Part shown: positions 13,992 through 29,219 of the stretch, in pieces | Layout: each line of letters opens with the position of its first letter | Numbering within the stretch: the first letter of the stretch is position 1 | DNA from: Eriocheir sinensis | Taxonomy: Eukaryota; Arthropoda; Malacostraca; Decapoda; Varunidae | Reading direction: 5' to 3' | Assembly (NCBI RefSeq): GCF_024679095.1 | Contig: NC_066517.1 | Coordinates: forward strand, 1,748,107-1,812,106 | Length of the DNA: 64,000 nucleotides | Notes under the pieces: generated by a model | Database searches by the model: none | Told to the model about the DNA's origin: nothing | What the model saw: the letters and a program-made list of their open reading frames with translations, nothing else | Made by a program: the position numbers and the translations under genes

Positions 13992-15719
13992 ATCTCCTCC
14001 AACTTCACTTCTTCATCTTTCCCTCCACTCCTCAGTCCTGACGGCAACACTGCCGTCTCATCTACCTCTAAGGCTGAACTCTTCTCTCAAACTTTTTCTA
14101 AAAACTCCAGTCTGGACGATTCTGGGCATATTCCTCCTACTCATCCCCCCTCTGACTCCTTTATGCCTGTTATAAAGATTCTTCAAAATGATGTTTTCTA
14201 TGCCCTCTCTGGCCTCAATCCTCAGAAGGCTTATGGACCTGATGGAGTGCCTCCTATTGTCCTTAAAAACTGTGCCTCCGTGCTGTCACCCTGCCTCGTC
14301 AAACTCTTTCGCCTCTGCTTGTCAACATCTACCTTTCCTTCTTGCTGGAAGTATGCCTTCATACAGCCTGTACCTAAGAAGGGTGACCGCTCCAATCCCA
14401 CAAACTACCGTCCTATTGCTTTACTTTCTTGTTTTTCTAAAGCTTTTGAATCAATCCTTAACCGGAAGATTCAAAAGCACCTTTCCACTTCTGACCTTCT
14501 ATTTGATCGCCAGTATGGGTTCCGCAAGGGGCGTTCTACTGGTGATCTCCTAGCCTTCTTAACTGACTCTTGGTCATCCTCTCTTAGCCGTTTCGGTGAA
14601 ACTTTTGCTATTGCGCTGGACATATCAAAAGCTTTTGATAGGGTCTGGCACAAATCTTTGCTTTCTAAACTACCCTCCTACGGTTTCTATCCTTCTCTCT
14701 GTACCTTTATCTCCAGTTTCCTTTCTGACCGTTCTATTTCTGCCGTGGTAGACGGTCACTGTTCTTCCCCTAAATCTATTAACAGTGGTGTCCCACAGGG
14801 TTTTGTCCTATCTCCCACTCTTTTTCTGTTGTTCATTGATGATCTTCTTCCCAAAACGAACTGTCCTATCCATTCCTACGCCGATGATTCCACTCTGCAT
14901 TACTCAACTTCTTTTAATAGAAGACCCACCCTTCAGGAACTTAACGACTCAAGGCTGGAGGCTGCAGAACGCTTAGCCTCAGACCTTACTATTATTTCCG
15001 ATTGGGGCAAGAAGAACCTGGTGTCCTTCAACTCCTCAAAAACACAGTTTCTCCATCTATCCACTCGACACAATCTTCCAAACAACTATCCCCTATTCTT
15101 TGACAACACCCATCTATCACCTTCCTCAACACTAAACATCCTCGGTCTATCCTTAACTCAAAATCTCAACTGGAAACTTCATATCTCATCTCTTACTAAA
15201 TCAGCTTTCTCGAGGCTGGGCGTTCTGTACCGTCTCCGCCAGTTCTTCTCCCCTGCACAGTTGCTGTCCATATACAGGGGCCTTGTCCGTCCTCGTATGG
15301 AGTATGCATCTCATGTCTGGGGGGGCTCCACTCACACAGCTCTTCTGGACAGAGTGGAGGCTAAGGCTCTTCGTCTCATCAGCTCTCCTCCTCATACTGA
15401 TTGTCTTCTACCTCTTAAATTCCGCCGCAATGTTGCCTCTCTTTCTATCTTCTATCGATATTTCCACGCTGACTGCTCTTCTGAGCTTGCTAACTGCATG
15501 CCTCCCCCCCTCCCGCGGCCCCGCTGCACTCGACTTTCTACTCATGCTCATCCCTATACTGTCCAAACCCCTTATGCAAGAGTTAACCAGCATCTTCACT
15601 CTTTCATCCCTCACGCTGGTAAACTCTGGAACAATCTTCCTTCATCTGTATTTCCTCCTGCCTACGACTTGAACTCTTTCAAGAGGAGGGTATCAGGACA
15701 CCTCTCCTCCCGTATTTGA
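13992..15719 (+). pseudogene. Reverse transcriptase domain of family 2 element
   Basis: The RT frame is open from about 13992 to a TGA at 15717-15719. The ATG at 14163 is internal, not a start. Counting from it, NYRPIALLS is at 81-89, LDISKAFDRVWH at 152-163, SGVPQGFVLSP at 208-218 and the catalytic YADD at 239-242. The usual PQGS is PQGF here, a change in a conserved RT motif that could weaken activity. The C-terminus ends GHLSSRI, nearly the same as the fragment at 44641-45006. The enzyme would prime on nicked target DNA. The two upstream frame breaks cut it off from its endonuclease. Confidence 0.9.
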
Positions 15720-15845
15720 TCTTCCTTTCGGCCACCTCTTTTGTTTCTTTTTTAGGAGCAGCGAGTAGAGGGCTTCTTATTATTATTGTTTACTATTTTG
15801 TGGCCCCTGGAGCTGCCACCTTTGTTGAAAAAAAAAAAAAAAAAA
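15720..15845 (+). other. 3' UTR and poly(A) tail of family 2 element
   Basis: The UTR contains AGGAGCAGCGAGTAGAGGGC, which matches GGGAGCGGCGAGTAGCGGGC in the reverse complement of the short insertions at 52028 and 62105. It ends in a run of about 17 As. The shared tail identifies the family and is probably the part recognised by its RT. Confidence 0.75.
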
Positions 15846-16150
<305 letters not shown>

Positions 16151-16153
16151 TTT

Positions 16154-16726
<573 letters not shown>

Positions 16727-17255
16727 AAGGAGACGAAAAATAGCCTAACCTGCTCCACAAGCAGCGGCCGACCGGCGGCCAGGCAGCGGGCAGTCATGCG
16801 TCGTCGCTGTACACATCCTTAGAAACCGTTCTGTGCTATGCTCATGTCACGTTTTATCTATAATCTGATCGCACCATAGCGTTCAGGAGAGTTTGCTCTA
16901 TGAGATTAAATTATTTATTTCAACCCTGGTTCAAAGACTGCTGAGAAAAGCGATGATAAGTAAACTGTGTTATAAACATTTCGGAGCTGTCTTGTGATTT
17001 CAACTTATCACATTTCCTTTATGTTTTATTTTATCGAGTTTAGATAAATATAACTGAGTTGCACAGTTACTGCTGAGTCCAACGTTATCAACTAAAGTGG
17101 TCTGTCGTGAATAAGAGACGAGCTATGACGAAGAAAATACAAGTGTGTAGCGTCACGGCGGACATGAATGGCATGTGAGGGAGGGAGGGGTGCAGCCAAT
17201 CACAGGAGCTGTAACAAACGCTGCCTAGGCGCCAGATGAACAGGCTCCGTCAACA
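16727..17255. other. Unassigned sequence
   Basis: Mixed composition with a GC-rich start (16760-16800) and an AT-rich middle. A CCAATCA motif lies at about 17197. AGCCTAACCTG near 16743 resembles the region just after the RT stop of the 557-3470 element, so a retroelement 3' UTR remnant is possible. No gene was recognised. Confidence 0.5.
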
Positions 17256-17830
17256 GACTATATCATTTATAATATCATTAATGTAAATAAGGAAAAGAAT
17301 TGGTCCTAGAATTGATCCCTGTGGTACGCCTCTCGATGCAAAATTATATTGTGAATAGGTGCCGTAACAGAATACAGTTTATGATCTATTACAAAGATAA
17401 CTCTGAAGAAGTTGTAGCGGCATACCTCTTATCCCAACAAGCTTCAATTTCTCTAACAAAATACTATGGCTAAGGGAATCAAATGCTTTGGACAGATCAA
17501 TAAAAATCCCAACCACATACATCTTTTCTAAAAATTTGTAAACATTGTTAACACCGATAACATTACATTTAGAGTTTATATTACATATAACAAATAATTG
17601 GAGGTTAGTGGGAATTGACGGTATATTCAGAGTTAGGAGAGTAAGTACATTGTTGATAATTAAAGAATTATCATTATGATGAATGTATTCAGGTCAAGGT
17701 GAATTAATGGGTCTAAACTGCGTGTAAAAGTTGCTTACATTCAAGCCACTGTTATATTTATCTTACAATTCAAGAAGATTTAGGTCATTAATGTCTCGTG
17801 CAATAGAAGTCATGGTGGGATTGAGAAAAA
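17256..17830 (-). pseudogene. Reverse transcriptase relic (third non-LTR family)
   Basis: On the minus strand the phrase FIDLSKAFDSLSHSILLEKL is read near 17530-17435, then an SYLCNRS-stop, then [20 protein letters not shown] near 17340-17270. These are consecutive RT core motifs. The fragment stops before the catalytic YADD box, at about 17255. Upstream text to about 17830 has long open stretches with several stops and may be the element's linker, but no motif was recognised there. The motif wording differs from families 1 and 2, which suggests a separate lineage. Confidence 0.75.
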
Positions 17831-17904
17831 AATAGCAAAAGTAATGTCTAATGTCAGAAAAGTAATAATTAGTGGCATTAATATTAATACCCTTAACGCC
17901 GTAA
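17831..17904. other. Short AT-rich spacer
   Basis: Nothing recognised between the RT relic and the minisatellite. Confidence 0.5.
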
Positions 17905-18665
17905 CCAGCACCGGTCACTCATTCCTCTCACCCATTCATACCACCGGTAGTTCACACACACCTCCACCTCCTACACCTTCTAGCTCACTTATTCATCCTA
18001 CCATTATGTTTTCTTTTTTAATATAGTTTTGTTTTTTAACCTTCTGCCTATGGTGGCGGTAGGCTTTCTTGGTGGGATCTGATGGTCGGCCCAAGCCTGT
18101 TATGACGCAAGCAAGTGTTTATAGTTGCGCCATCTTGCTTGATTCATGCTACCAACCGGAGTTCATCTCTGATCCTCTCTTTTAGGGACAGAATTTAAAG
18201 TCCGGGTTGATAGGTGGTCTACAGAACAGCATATGGGTCGTCTTAGGCCACTCAGCGGTGAATGAAAAATCATTACTTGTGGCGGCGGATGAGATGGGAA
18301 CCCACGACCAACTGGATGCCGCGCCCTCAATCTAACCACTCAGCCACCGCCTCCCTCAAACCCTCATCTTCCCCTCCTCTGCCTCTTCGATCCCCACCTC
18401 TTACCCATTCATACCCTCCCTAGCTCACACACACACACCTCCTCCGCCCACGCCTTCCAGCCCGTTTATTCATCCCACCAGTGTGCATTCAGTCTCTCAA
18501 ACCCTCATCGTTTCCCTCCTCTACCTCTTCAATTCTCACCTCTCACCCATTCATACCATCCGTAGCTCACACACACGCCTCCTCCCCCACGCCTTCCAGT
18601 TCGCTTATTCCTCTCACCAATGTGAATTCAGCCCGTCAAACTCTCGTCCCGCTTCCAACCTTCCG
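17905..18665. repeat. Minisatellite M1, right block (period about 141 bp), interrupted by a SINE
   Basis: CACCCATTCATACC-type phrases occur near 17928, 18403 and 18544, each followed by AGCTCACACACAC, CACGCCTTCCAG and GTGCATTCAGTC. The units match 5409-5758 closely. The block is split by the SINE at 18033-18356, and unit text resumes as CTCAAACCCTCATC. Confidence 0.85.
18033..18356 (-). mobile_element. tRNA-derived SINE, copy 2
   Basis: The minus strand starts AGGGAGGCGGTGGCTGAGTG, whose TGGCTGAGTGGTTAGA resembles the A box and D arm of class II tRNAs (Leu/Ser type). The B box is decayed (GGTTCCCATCTC). The body shares GATGGCGCAACTATAAACAC and GGGCCGACCATCAGA with the other copies. It ends in CCATAGGCAGAAGG and an A-rich tail. 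It sits inside minisatellite M1, so it is younger than that array. Confidence 0.85.
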
Positions 18666-19545
18666 CCCTTCCCAAAACACAACGCCGCTCACCCACGCTG
18701 CACTTTCTCCCACGCACCGCCGCCACCCACACCCTCCCGCCCGCTTCTGGGGAACTTGGCGTCCAGTGAGCTATTACACAATTGAGTTTGATCCGACGTT
18801 GCCCCGCGAACTGACCTAGAACGGCTGCACAGATTCACAAAGGGGTCAAAGCGTAAGGTTGATTAGTGTTGAGGTCATGTGTTGTGAATCCTTGTGTTGT
18901 GTGTGTGTCCCTGTTTGCCTTTCCGCTTGTCTTCTCTCCTCTCTGTCCGATTCGTGTTTCGTGGAAGAGATGCGGGTGTTGAGGTTTGTCTGCGCGGCGC
19001 CCCTTCAGGATGTGTGTTGTTGGGTGAGGCTTTGGGAACACGTAAATTCTGTGTGTGATGTGTGATGTTGGGGGTTGTTATTACGTCTCTTATTTGAGTT
19101 CCCTTAGGTTTGTATCTGTATTGTTAGTTTTGCTACACAAGGATTTTTACAGAGATCGTCGCTTTCACTCTTTTCTACGGCTATTTGGTGTGATGTGGTG
19201 TTGCTATTATGCGTTTTCTTTGAGTAATATTTTAGGCTCGTGTTTTTAATGAATTGCACAACGATTATTATAACAGTGGTAGTTATTTTCAGCATTTATA
19301 TCTCGGCTGGGGTTTTCTTTTTGTGTTATTCAGACTTTAAGCCCTAGGTCATGTCCCCTTCTCTCTATCTATAGTTTCATTGATTCCGTTAAAGTATAAA
19401 AACCTACGTACTTTAAATATATCACCTTACCTTTATTTTGTTCACGTTTTCATTTCTATCTTGGAGTCACGTCACGACTTTCCACTTCCAAAGTCTGCCT
19501 AAACTCTGTACAGCCAGTAATTATCAAACTCTCCACTTGTTGCAG
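18666..19545. other. Unassigned, mixed composition
   Basis: This has no clear repeat or protein match. GT-rich and TTGT-rich stretches lie at 18860-19080. It precedes the candidate exon at 19546 and could be intronic or 5' flank. Confidence 0.4.
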
Positions 19546-19695
19546 TTTCTGGCCCGCCTTCCCACGCCTGCAGCCAACGCCCCAGACAACAACACCAGTG
19601 ACAGCAGGAGGCATTAGGCGGGAAAGTCTCGGTTACCGATGACATTCAGAAACAGCAGCATCCACCTCGTCTGGTCTGCCCACGCGGGATGGAAG
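19546..19695 (+). other. Candidate host exon (speculative)
   Basis: A 150-bp GC-richer block lies between a plausible acceptor (CTCCACTTGTTGCAG, ending 19545) and a plausible donor (GGAAG followed by GTAAGG at 19696). An ATG at 19639 in ACCG-ATG-A context gives 19 codons (MTFRNSSIHLVWSAHAGWK) in phase to the donor. No domain or signal peptide is recognisable, no partner exon was found, and both splice motifs could be chance matches. It is recorded as one of very few places that look unlike repeat. Confidence 0.2.
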
Positions 19696-19915
19696 GTAAG
19701 GGTTTGTTATGCCGTCCCTCTGACATTCTAGGGCAGTAAATAGAAAGTTAAGCACGTCGGGGAAAGTAAAAAAAGTTAGTAGTTTCATTTTATAGTCTCA
19801 CACGCATTGTCAGGCGAAAAAAGACGAGGTGGAAAGGTCACTTCAGAGTCCCACCGTTTTCTTTTATTTTGTTTTTACTGAGACTCCTCTATTTTTTTTC
19901 TAGGATTTAACGGTT
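19696..19915. other. Unassigned, AT-leaning
   Basis: Nothing recognisable; it would be the start of an intron if the preceding exon is real. Confidence 0.4.
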
Positions 19916-21300
19916 TTGATTAGTCCTTTTTTTTTTCATCCGAGGTTTTGCTCTTGTCGGATTCCACCTTGCGTCTCCTTTTTCATATTTTATCCTCTCT
20001 CTTTCTCTCTTCCACCTTCTCTTTCGTCTCTCTCTTCTACCTATTACTCTCTTCTCTCTCTTTCTCTCTCACACGACCACCCCAAAATTCACCCCACCAC
20101 CATCATCAGTTACCACCACCATCATCAGTACCACCAACACCACCACCATCACCCCAGAGCAAAATTCGTCTCCCTTCCTCTCTCTCCTCTCATTATCTCC
20201 TCTCTGCTGCTGCCGCGTCCTCGTCCTCGTCCTCGCCCACCGCCGCTAAGTAATTCAGGGTGTCGAGGTGAGGAAAAAAATGTTGAGGTGATGATGGGGG
20301 CAAACACGGCATACACTTGCTCACTGTGGACTATTTACTGCGTGTGACCCTGTCCTTTTATATTCTTGCCTTAGGTCTAGCTCCTCTCCCCTCCTCTTCC
20401 TTCCCCTCCACTCTACTCCCCTCCCCTCCACTCCCCTCCACGAGTTCCATCACAACCACTACCACCATAACCACAGGCACCACAACAACCTTCACTATAC
20501 CACTACCACCATATTCTGTATAATTAGGTCTTGATCTTCGTATATTCTCACTCTATAGCAGCTTTTCAACGTGTTCCCTCTTCCTCTCTTTCCTCCCTTC
20601 CTCATGTTACACTTCCTCATCATCCCTTATCTCTCTTCTACTCGTGCACTCCCTGACGCCTCTCCCTTCATCTCATACCCTTTCTCCCTTACGAACTCTC
20701 CCTCTAACCATCTCCCTCACTCCTCCTCACCTTATCGCCTACCCGTCTATGTCCTTACGCCTTTCATTCATCTCATCCACTCTCTATTCTTCCCGAGCAC
20801 ATTCGCATCTACTTTCGCCCTTCACTTCCCTTCTCTGTGTCTCCCTCCTATTCTGTCTTTTCTCTCCGTTCTACTCTCTCCTCTCCCTCCCCCCTACTCT
20901 CTTCTCTCTCCCGCCTGCCCCTCCTCCCTCTCTCCTCCATCTCCCACCTACACACCTTTCTCTCTTTCTCCCACTTACTCTCTCCTCTTTTACTTCCACC
21001 TACTCCCTTCCTCTGTCTCTCTCTCCCTCCCACTCTCTCCCTCCTCCAGAACCGTCACCCTCCCTTCCTTCCTGCGTGCCATCCGTCCATCCCTCTGCTC
21101 TCTTGTCCTCGGTTCTCCAATATTCATCGGCCTCTGTTTCGTCCCTCAGCCGCCTGTCGTGGCCTCCGCTGCCCCTCTCCCTCTCCTGCCGCTGCTGTTG
21201 TCGCCACTTCAGGTCCGGGCGAAGTATTGTTTTATTCACGCGGGGTTTTCCGGCACCTTCGTTTCCAGGGCGGACCAAAGACGGGAAAGGGAATTAGATA
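19916..21300. other. Pyrimidine-rich tract with CAC/CCA trinucleotide stretches
   Basis: Long C/T-rich plus strand. CAC-, ATC- and ACC-rich segments occur at 20075-20160 and 20450-20515. Open frames up to 278 codons are compositional, rich in Ser, Leu, Pro and Phe, with no motif. The end (21180-21300) is GC-richer but unassigned. Confidence 0.6.
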
Positions 21301-23226
<1,926 letters not shown>

Positions 23227-23770
23227 GGGAAGAATGAAAGCAGAAATAAAGGAATGAAGGAAGGAAGAAAGAAGAAATGAATGAAGGAAGAGGGAATGAA
23301 TGATTGAAGGAAGAAAGGAAGGAAGGAAAAGAGAAGAAAGGAATGAAGGAAGAAAGAAAGGAAGGAAAAGAGAGGAAAGGAATGAGGGAAGAGGGAAGAA
23401 TGAAAGCAGAAATAAAGGAAGGAAGGAAAAGAGAAGAAAGGAATGAAGGAAGAGGGAATGAATGAATGAAGGAAGAAAGGAAGGAAGGAAAAGAGAAGAA
23501 AGGAATGAATGAAGGAAGAAAGAAAGGAAGGAAAAGAGAGGAAAGGAATGAGGGAAGAGGGAAGAATGAAAGCAGAAATAAAGAAAGGAAGGAAAAGAGA
23601 AGAAAGGAATGAAGGAAGAGGGAATGAATGAATGAAGGAAGAAAGGAAGGAAGGAAAAGAGAAGAAAGGAATGAAGGAAGAGGGAAGGAAGGAAGGAAGG
23701 AAAAGAGAAGAAAGGAATGAAGAAAGAGGGAATGAATGAATGAAGGAAGAAAGGAAGGAAGGAAAAGAAA
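23227..23770. repeat. Purine minisatellite with about 166-bp higher-order period
   Basis: Short GGAAG/GAATGAAT units are organised into a longer repeat. The marker GAATGAAAGCAGAAATAAAG occurs near 23233, 23398 and 23566, at about 165-169 bp intervals. The minus strand is open for 247 codons (Ser/Phe/Leu/His-rich), an effect of composition. Confidence 0.85.
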
Positions 23771-24109
23771 GCAGTACTGAAGGAAGGATAGAATTTAGAG
23801 CACTGACTGGCAAAAAATAAAAAAAATAAAAAATCTGTGCTCCTGTCTAAACCCGAAAACGAGAAGGACCCTTGACTTCGACGGGGCCAAATTCCCACTT
23901 CCCTACAAACCCTCGAGTGTCCTTCAGAGGGAATAACTCCTGTACAACCATCACCACCACCTCCACCACCAGCCTCTCCTCTCCTCTCCCCTCACCGCCT
24001 TTCCCTCTCTTCAGTTTCCCATCACACTGTCTCGTCTCCTCACACATTTCTCTTCCCCTTCATTTCTCCTGCATCTCACGCCATCCCTCGTGACAATACT
24101 GCCTCCCTG
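23771..24109. other. Mixed to pyrimidine-rich spacer
   Basis: A short A-rich patch near 23815 is followed by ACC/CAC-rich and CT-rich sequence. No gene recognised. Confidence 0.6.
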
Positions 24110-24610
24110 TCTCTTCTCTCATCTTCCTCCCTTTCATCTTTCCATTCTCTCATCTTCCTCCCTTTCGTCTTTCCATTCCAGTTATTCTCTTCTTCCTGTA
24201 CCTCTCCGTCCCTCACTTCTCTTCTCTCATCTTCCTCCCTTTCGTCTTTCCATTCCAGTTATTCTCTTCTTCCTGTACCTCTCCGTCCCTCACTTCTCTT
24301 CTCTCATCTTCCTCCCTTTCGTCTTTCCATTCAGTCTCTCTCTTCCCTACCTCTCCCGTCCCTCCTTTCGTCTCTCCATTCTAGTTATTCTCTTCTTCCT
24401 GTACCTCTCCGTCCCTCACTTCTCTTCTCTCATTTTCCTCCCTTTCGTCTCTCCATTCTAGTTATTCCCTTCTTCCTGTACCTCTCCGTCCCTCACTTCT
24501 CTTCTCTCATTTTCCTCCCTTTCGTCTCCATTCTAGTTATTCTCTTCTTCCTGTGCCTCTCTGTTCCTCACTCCTCTTCTCCCACCTCCATTTCTTCCTT
24601 CCATTCGTGT
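24110..24610. repeat. Minisatellite, about 77-bp unit
   Basis: GTTATTCTCTTCTTCCTGTACC recurs at 24181, 24258, 24383, 24461 and 24536, with spacing of 77, 125, 78 and 75 bp. CTCTCCGTCCCTCACTTCTC is the companion phrase. There are about six copies. Confidence 0.9.
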
Positions 24611-25448
24611 GTGACCATGAATGTGTACTCGAATGCTATTCTGTCTTGTTTTATCTTTATATCATTCCCTTTAATTACCTGGAAATCAATAATAACTGTA
24701 CTTCTCTCTCTATCACTCCTTTCTCTCTTTTTTCTCTCTCCTTCCTCTGTTATTCATATCCTATTCTTCCTTCCCTTTTTTCTCTCTTACTCTCCTCTCT
24801 TTCATCTCTCCCTTCGTCTATCACTATTAATGTGTATTCGTATCTTATTCTCTCTTTTTAATTTTCTTTCTCTCATTCTCTATAACTACCTTCCAATCAC
24901 TAATATTACTCCCTTACTCTATCACTCCTCTCTTTCTCACCTCCCTTTCTCTCCTCCCTTCGTTAATCACAATGCTATTCTATTTCGCTTCCTCTCATTT
25001 TCTCTATCTTCTAATCAACACTCGCATAATTAATCTATTCCCGCGCTCGACACCAAACCCGTGATGCTTGCGTGGAGTCATTAGCACCAGAGCAAAGGGT
25101 GATTTAAGTGTGTGTTTTTGTGTGTAAGTTTCCCTCCACCTGCGGCACACCAGGAGTAGGATAATTCTCACCTGTCGTGGGGCAATGACGTGAATTACAG
25201 GTGTGACGTGATTGTGATGGTCGGGCTAATGAGGTGTCAGGTGAGATTAAGGTGTGATAGGGTAGACTGTTGTATTTGTGTTTGTCCCCTTCTCTCCCAA
25301 CTTCCTCTCCATCCTTTCTCTCTCTCCCCCCCCCCTCTCTCCTCTCTCTCATTGATGTTTGTCCTTTCTCCCCTTTCTCTGTCTCTCTCCTTCTCTCTAT
25401 CTCTCTGTCTCTCTCTTACTGTTGTTTGTATTAGACGTGTTAATGTTA
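24611..25448. other. Pyrimidine-rich spacer
   Basis: CT-rich with a mixed, GC-richer stretch at 25040-25270. No gene recognised. Confidence 0.6.
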
Positions 25449-26039
<591 letters not shown>

Positions 26040-26620
26040 CATGGTGGCGTGCGCGGCGGCGGGACGAGGCGGCAGGGAGAACGACAGGGGCGGGAGGCGT
26101 AAGGAAGGGGATAGAAGGCGAAGGGGGACAGGGGTGCGGATAGGAAATGATTGTATGCGGAGGGGGGAGTGAGAGATGGATAGGAGAGGGATGGTAGGGG
26201 CGAGAGGTACTAGGAAAGGGATAGGATGCAAAGCGGGACAGGGAGGCGAATAGGAAAAGGATAGTGAGAGAAGGGGGACAGAGAAGCTTATAAGAAGGTC
26301 AAAAGAGGGACAGGGAGGCGGATAAGAAGGAGGTACTAGGCAAATCGGGGATAGTGATGCCTATAGGAAAGGTATAGTATGGGAAGGGGGGACATTGGAG
26401 TGGATAGGAAGGGGATATGAGGCAATAGGGGGACAGGCATGCAGAGAGGTGGTGATATGGAGTGTCTAGGAGGGATAGCAACAAAGGGGTAAAATATATT
26501 AATAGGGTACGGCAGTGTAGAAGCAGCGGGGATTTCAGTGGAAGAAGGAAGAGGTAAGTGGGTGAATAGTGGGAGTAGGGATTGATACAAGGGAGAAGGA
26601 AGGGTGAAAAGAGAGTAGCA
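26040..26620. repeat. Irregular purine-rich minisatellite
   Basis: The phrase GGGACAGGGAGGCGGATA with variants recurs near 26126, 26234, 26307, 26388 and 26430, interspersed with GGATAGGAAAGG. Spacing is irregular (about 45-110 bp). Open minus-strand frames here are compositional. Confidence 0.7.
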
Positions 26621-29219
26621 GGAAGAAGGAAGAGTGAAGAGATGGTAGGAGGGGACAAGGAGGGTGAGGAGGGATGCAGTTCTTAAGAGATGGAGCAAGG
26701 GAGAAAGAAGGCAAAGGAAATAAAGGGAAAAAAATGTTAGAAGGGAAAGAAAGGCGTCCATAGTGGTGTGATATAGGGGCGGGCACGTGGCAGGGGATGG
26801 TAGTGGTATGGGTGGCAGGGGTAGAATGAAGCGCAGTTGGGAAGGGGCAGCTACCGTTTTCCTGTAAGCCGCCTTTGGATACCTTTGATCTCCTATATAT
26901 CCCCGTTTTCTGTTATCGTTTTGATCCTTTTTTTTTTTTATAACCAAGTGCTTCAGAATCCTCAATAAGAACGATCTACATTCTCGTTCTGCGCATCATC
27001 ACCACCATCATCATCATCATCATTTACAAGCGTAGTCTCATAAGCCGTATTGTAAAAGTTTCCTGGTTTGATTTACAGTAGAGTTCCTCCCTTCAGGTCA
27101 TAGTACTTTTTCTTCTTCTTTTTTTTTTACTATCCACATACGCAGCTCTATATCACTCCCCTTTTGTATTTCTTTTTCCATTCTTCTTTCTGTTCCTCTT
27201 TTTGTTCGTTCTTTTCTCCTTTCCTCTCTTTGTTCTTCTCTTTCTGTTCGTTCCTCTCCGTTTCTTTTATTTTTCTTCTCTTTTTGTCCCTCTTTTCCTT
27301 TTCCTCTCCGTTCCTCTCTTTTCCTTCCTCTCCATTCTTCTTTCTCTTCGTTCCTCTTTCTTTTCGGTCTTTTCTTGTTCCTCTCTTTTTCCTTTTTTCC
27401 ATTTCTCTCTCTTTCCTTTCCCCTTTCCGTTCCTCTCTAATTCCGTTCCTCTCTGTTTCCGTTCCTTTCTTCATTCCTTCTTCTCCTCATTTCTCGTTCC
27501 TTTTCTCTTCTGTCATCACCATCCTCATCCACACCTCCATCACAAACACACACACACATTATCTCTTTCCCCATTCCTCTCTTGTTCCTCCTCCTCCTCA
27601 CCCACCCACACACACACACACACCTCGGATCTATACATTTTGGGGCCCTCGAGGGAGTCTCTCTTCTCTCTCGCTGGCCATCACTCATCCCGCCCCCCAA
27701 GTCATTTATAAATCCTGTATTTCCTTCGGCTAAAATATAATTACCCTAGAGAGTACCGGAGACAGGGAAGGAGATAGAGGAGGGGAGGCGGATGGAGGAG
27801 GAAAGAGGGAGGTAGAGGGATGAGGTGCCAGAAGGAGGAAGAGGAGGAATACCAGATGGAAAAAGAAAGATTAGATTGGTATTTATTGGGTTTATTCCTT
27901 CGCCACCTCTCACCAACATCTCTTATGGTCTTCGATGGAGAGATATAGAGAAAGAAATGTTATAAAAGTGTGGAGCAAAGACGGAAGTAAAGAGGAAATG
28001 AGTCTCCAGAGATAGATAGCTAGATAGATAGATAGACAGATAAAGAGAGAGTTAAGAAGAGGGGACAGAATAAAACAAGAAGATATAAAGATAGGAATGG
28101 AAGGAAAGGAAGAAATGATGTATAGAAGAAAGAATTTGGAGAGAAGAGGAAGTGAAGCGAGCGGGCAATAGGAAGGAACCAGACAAGGGGAAGGAGGAGA
28201 AACAAAAAACAAAAAACAAAACAAAAATTGGCAAATGCAAAGGAAAGGCGAGAAAAGAGGAAGATAAATAGGAGAAGAAAAGAACTGAGAATAAAGGAAA
28301 CTATCTGTGCATGTGGGACAGGTTAGATTAATCCCCCTACAGGTCTACCATTTATGTATTGCTGAAGAGAGGTAACAACAAAAGGAAGCAAAGGATTTTA
28401 AGCATAAGACTAGATATAGGAGAAAGACCTCCCTCGCTCCCACTTATTCTTTTCTTTCTCTCTTCACCAAAAATAGCAAAGCATCAGTATCAGTGTCATC
28501 ATCAGCTGCACCGTCACCTTCACCACCGCTACCACCACCACCACCTCTCATAACATCTGTTCCCTATAAGCCTCTTCACTCCTCTTCCATTCCACAGACA
28601 CAAAGAGCATCCGACACCCTTCCTTTGACATTCAAGAACCCGAACCACTACTGCCTCTTCCTCCTATTCTCTTGCCCCTCCTCCTCCTCTTCTGTCCTCC
28701 TCCCCCTTCTCCTCCTTCTCCTTCTCCTCCACTACTCTCCTTTTGTTCGCTACTCTCGTGTCTTCTCTTGTATCCTCGTTCCTACTTTATTTTCTTTTTT
28801 TTTTCGTGGTTTTCGTTATATTTTCCCGTCTTTCCTTCATGGCAGTAATTATAATCATCATCATCTCTCAAGGTATTAGGTTTTCTGTTTCTACTTCTTT
28901 AATACTTTGTTGCGTATTCTAACCTTTTCTTTTAGTTCTTTTTTTCTCTTTTTTATATTTGTTTAGTTTTCATATTTACTCTTAACCATCTGCCTGTCTT
29001 TGTTTTTCCTTTTATGTTTAATGCAGAGTGTAGCTGATTCTTGCACACACACGCACACGCACACGCACAAACACACACTCCCAGCCACCAACCACCCACA
29101 CGCACACCCACACAGACACACTCACACACACGTACACAAACACATGCTCCCTTCTTACCCCACTCCCCCTCACCGACACATCACCCTTTCGTTCCCAAGC
29201 GTTAAAGCAACAACAGCCT
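26621..29219. other. Low-complexity intergenic region
   Basis: Successively: purine-rich to 26830, mixed to 27100, CT/TTC-rich 27110-27520, CA- and CCA-rich patches 27530-27640, purine-rich 27750-28300, CAC- and CT-rich 28440-28740, T-rich to 29030, and imperfect CACACG-rich 29040-29140. ATC runs occur near 27005 and 28855. No gene recognised. Confidence 0.6.

Larger units (their letters stand above)
12691..15845 (+). mobile_element. APE-type non-LTR retrotransposon, near full length (family 2)
   Basis: This 3.15-kb unit carries endonuclease, RT, a short 3' UTR and a poly(A) tail at about 15829-15845. Its boundaries can be placed because the uninterrupted target survives in inverted copy at 16637-16726. 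There TTCTTTCGCTGCAT is directly followed by TCATCG, whereas here those halves are separated by the element. The left half is at 12677-12690 and the right half starts at 15845 or 15846, so the duplication is at most one or two bases. Three single-base-type frame breaks (near 12,800, 13,966 and 13,989) inactivate it. Shorter relatives of its 3' end lie at 44641, 52028 and 62105. Confidence 0.9.
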
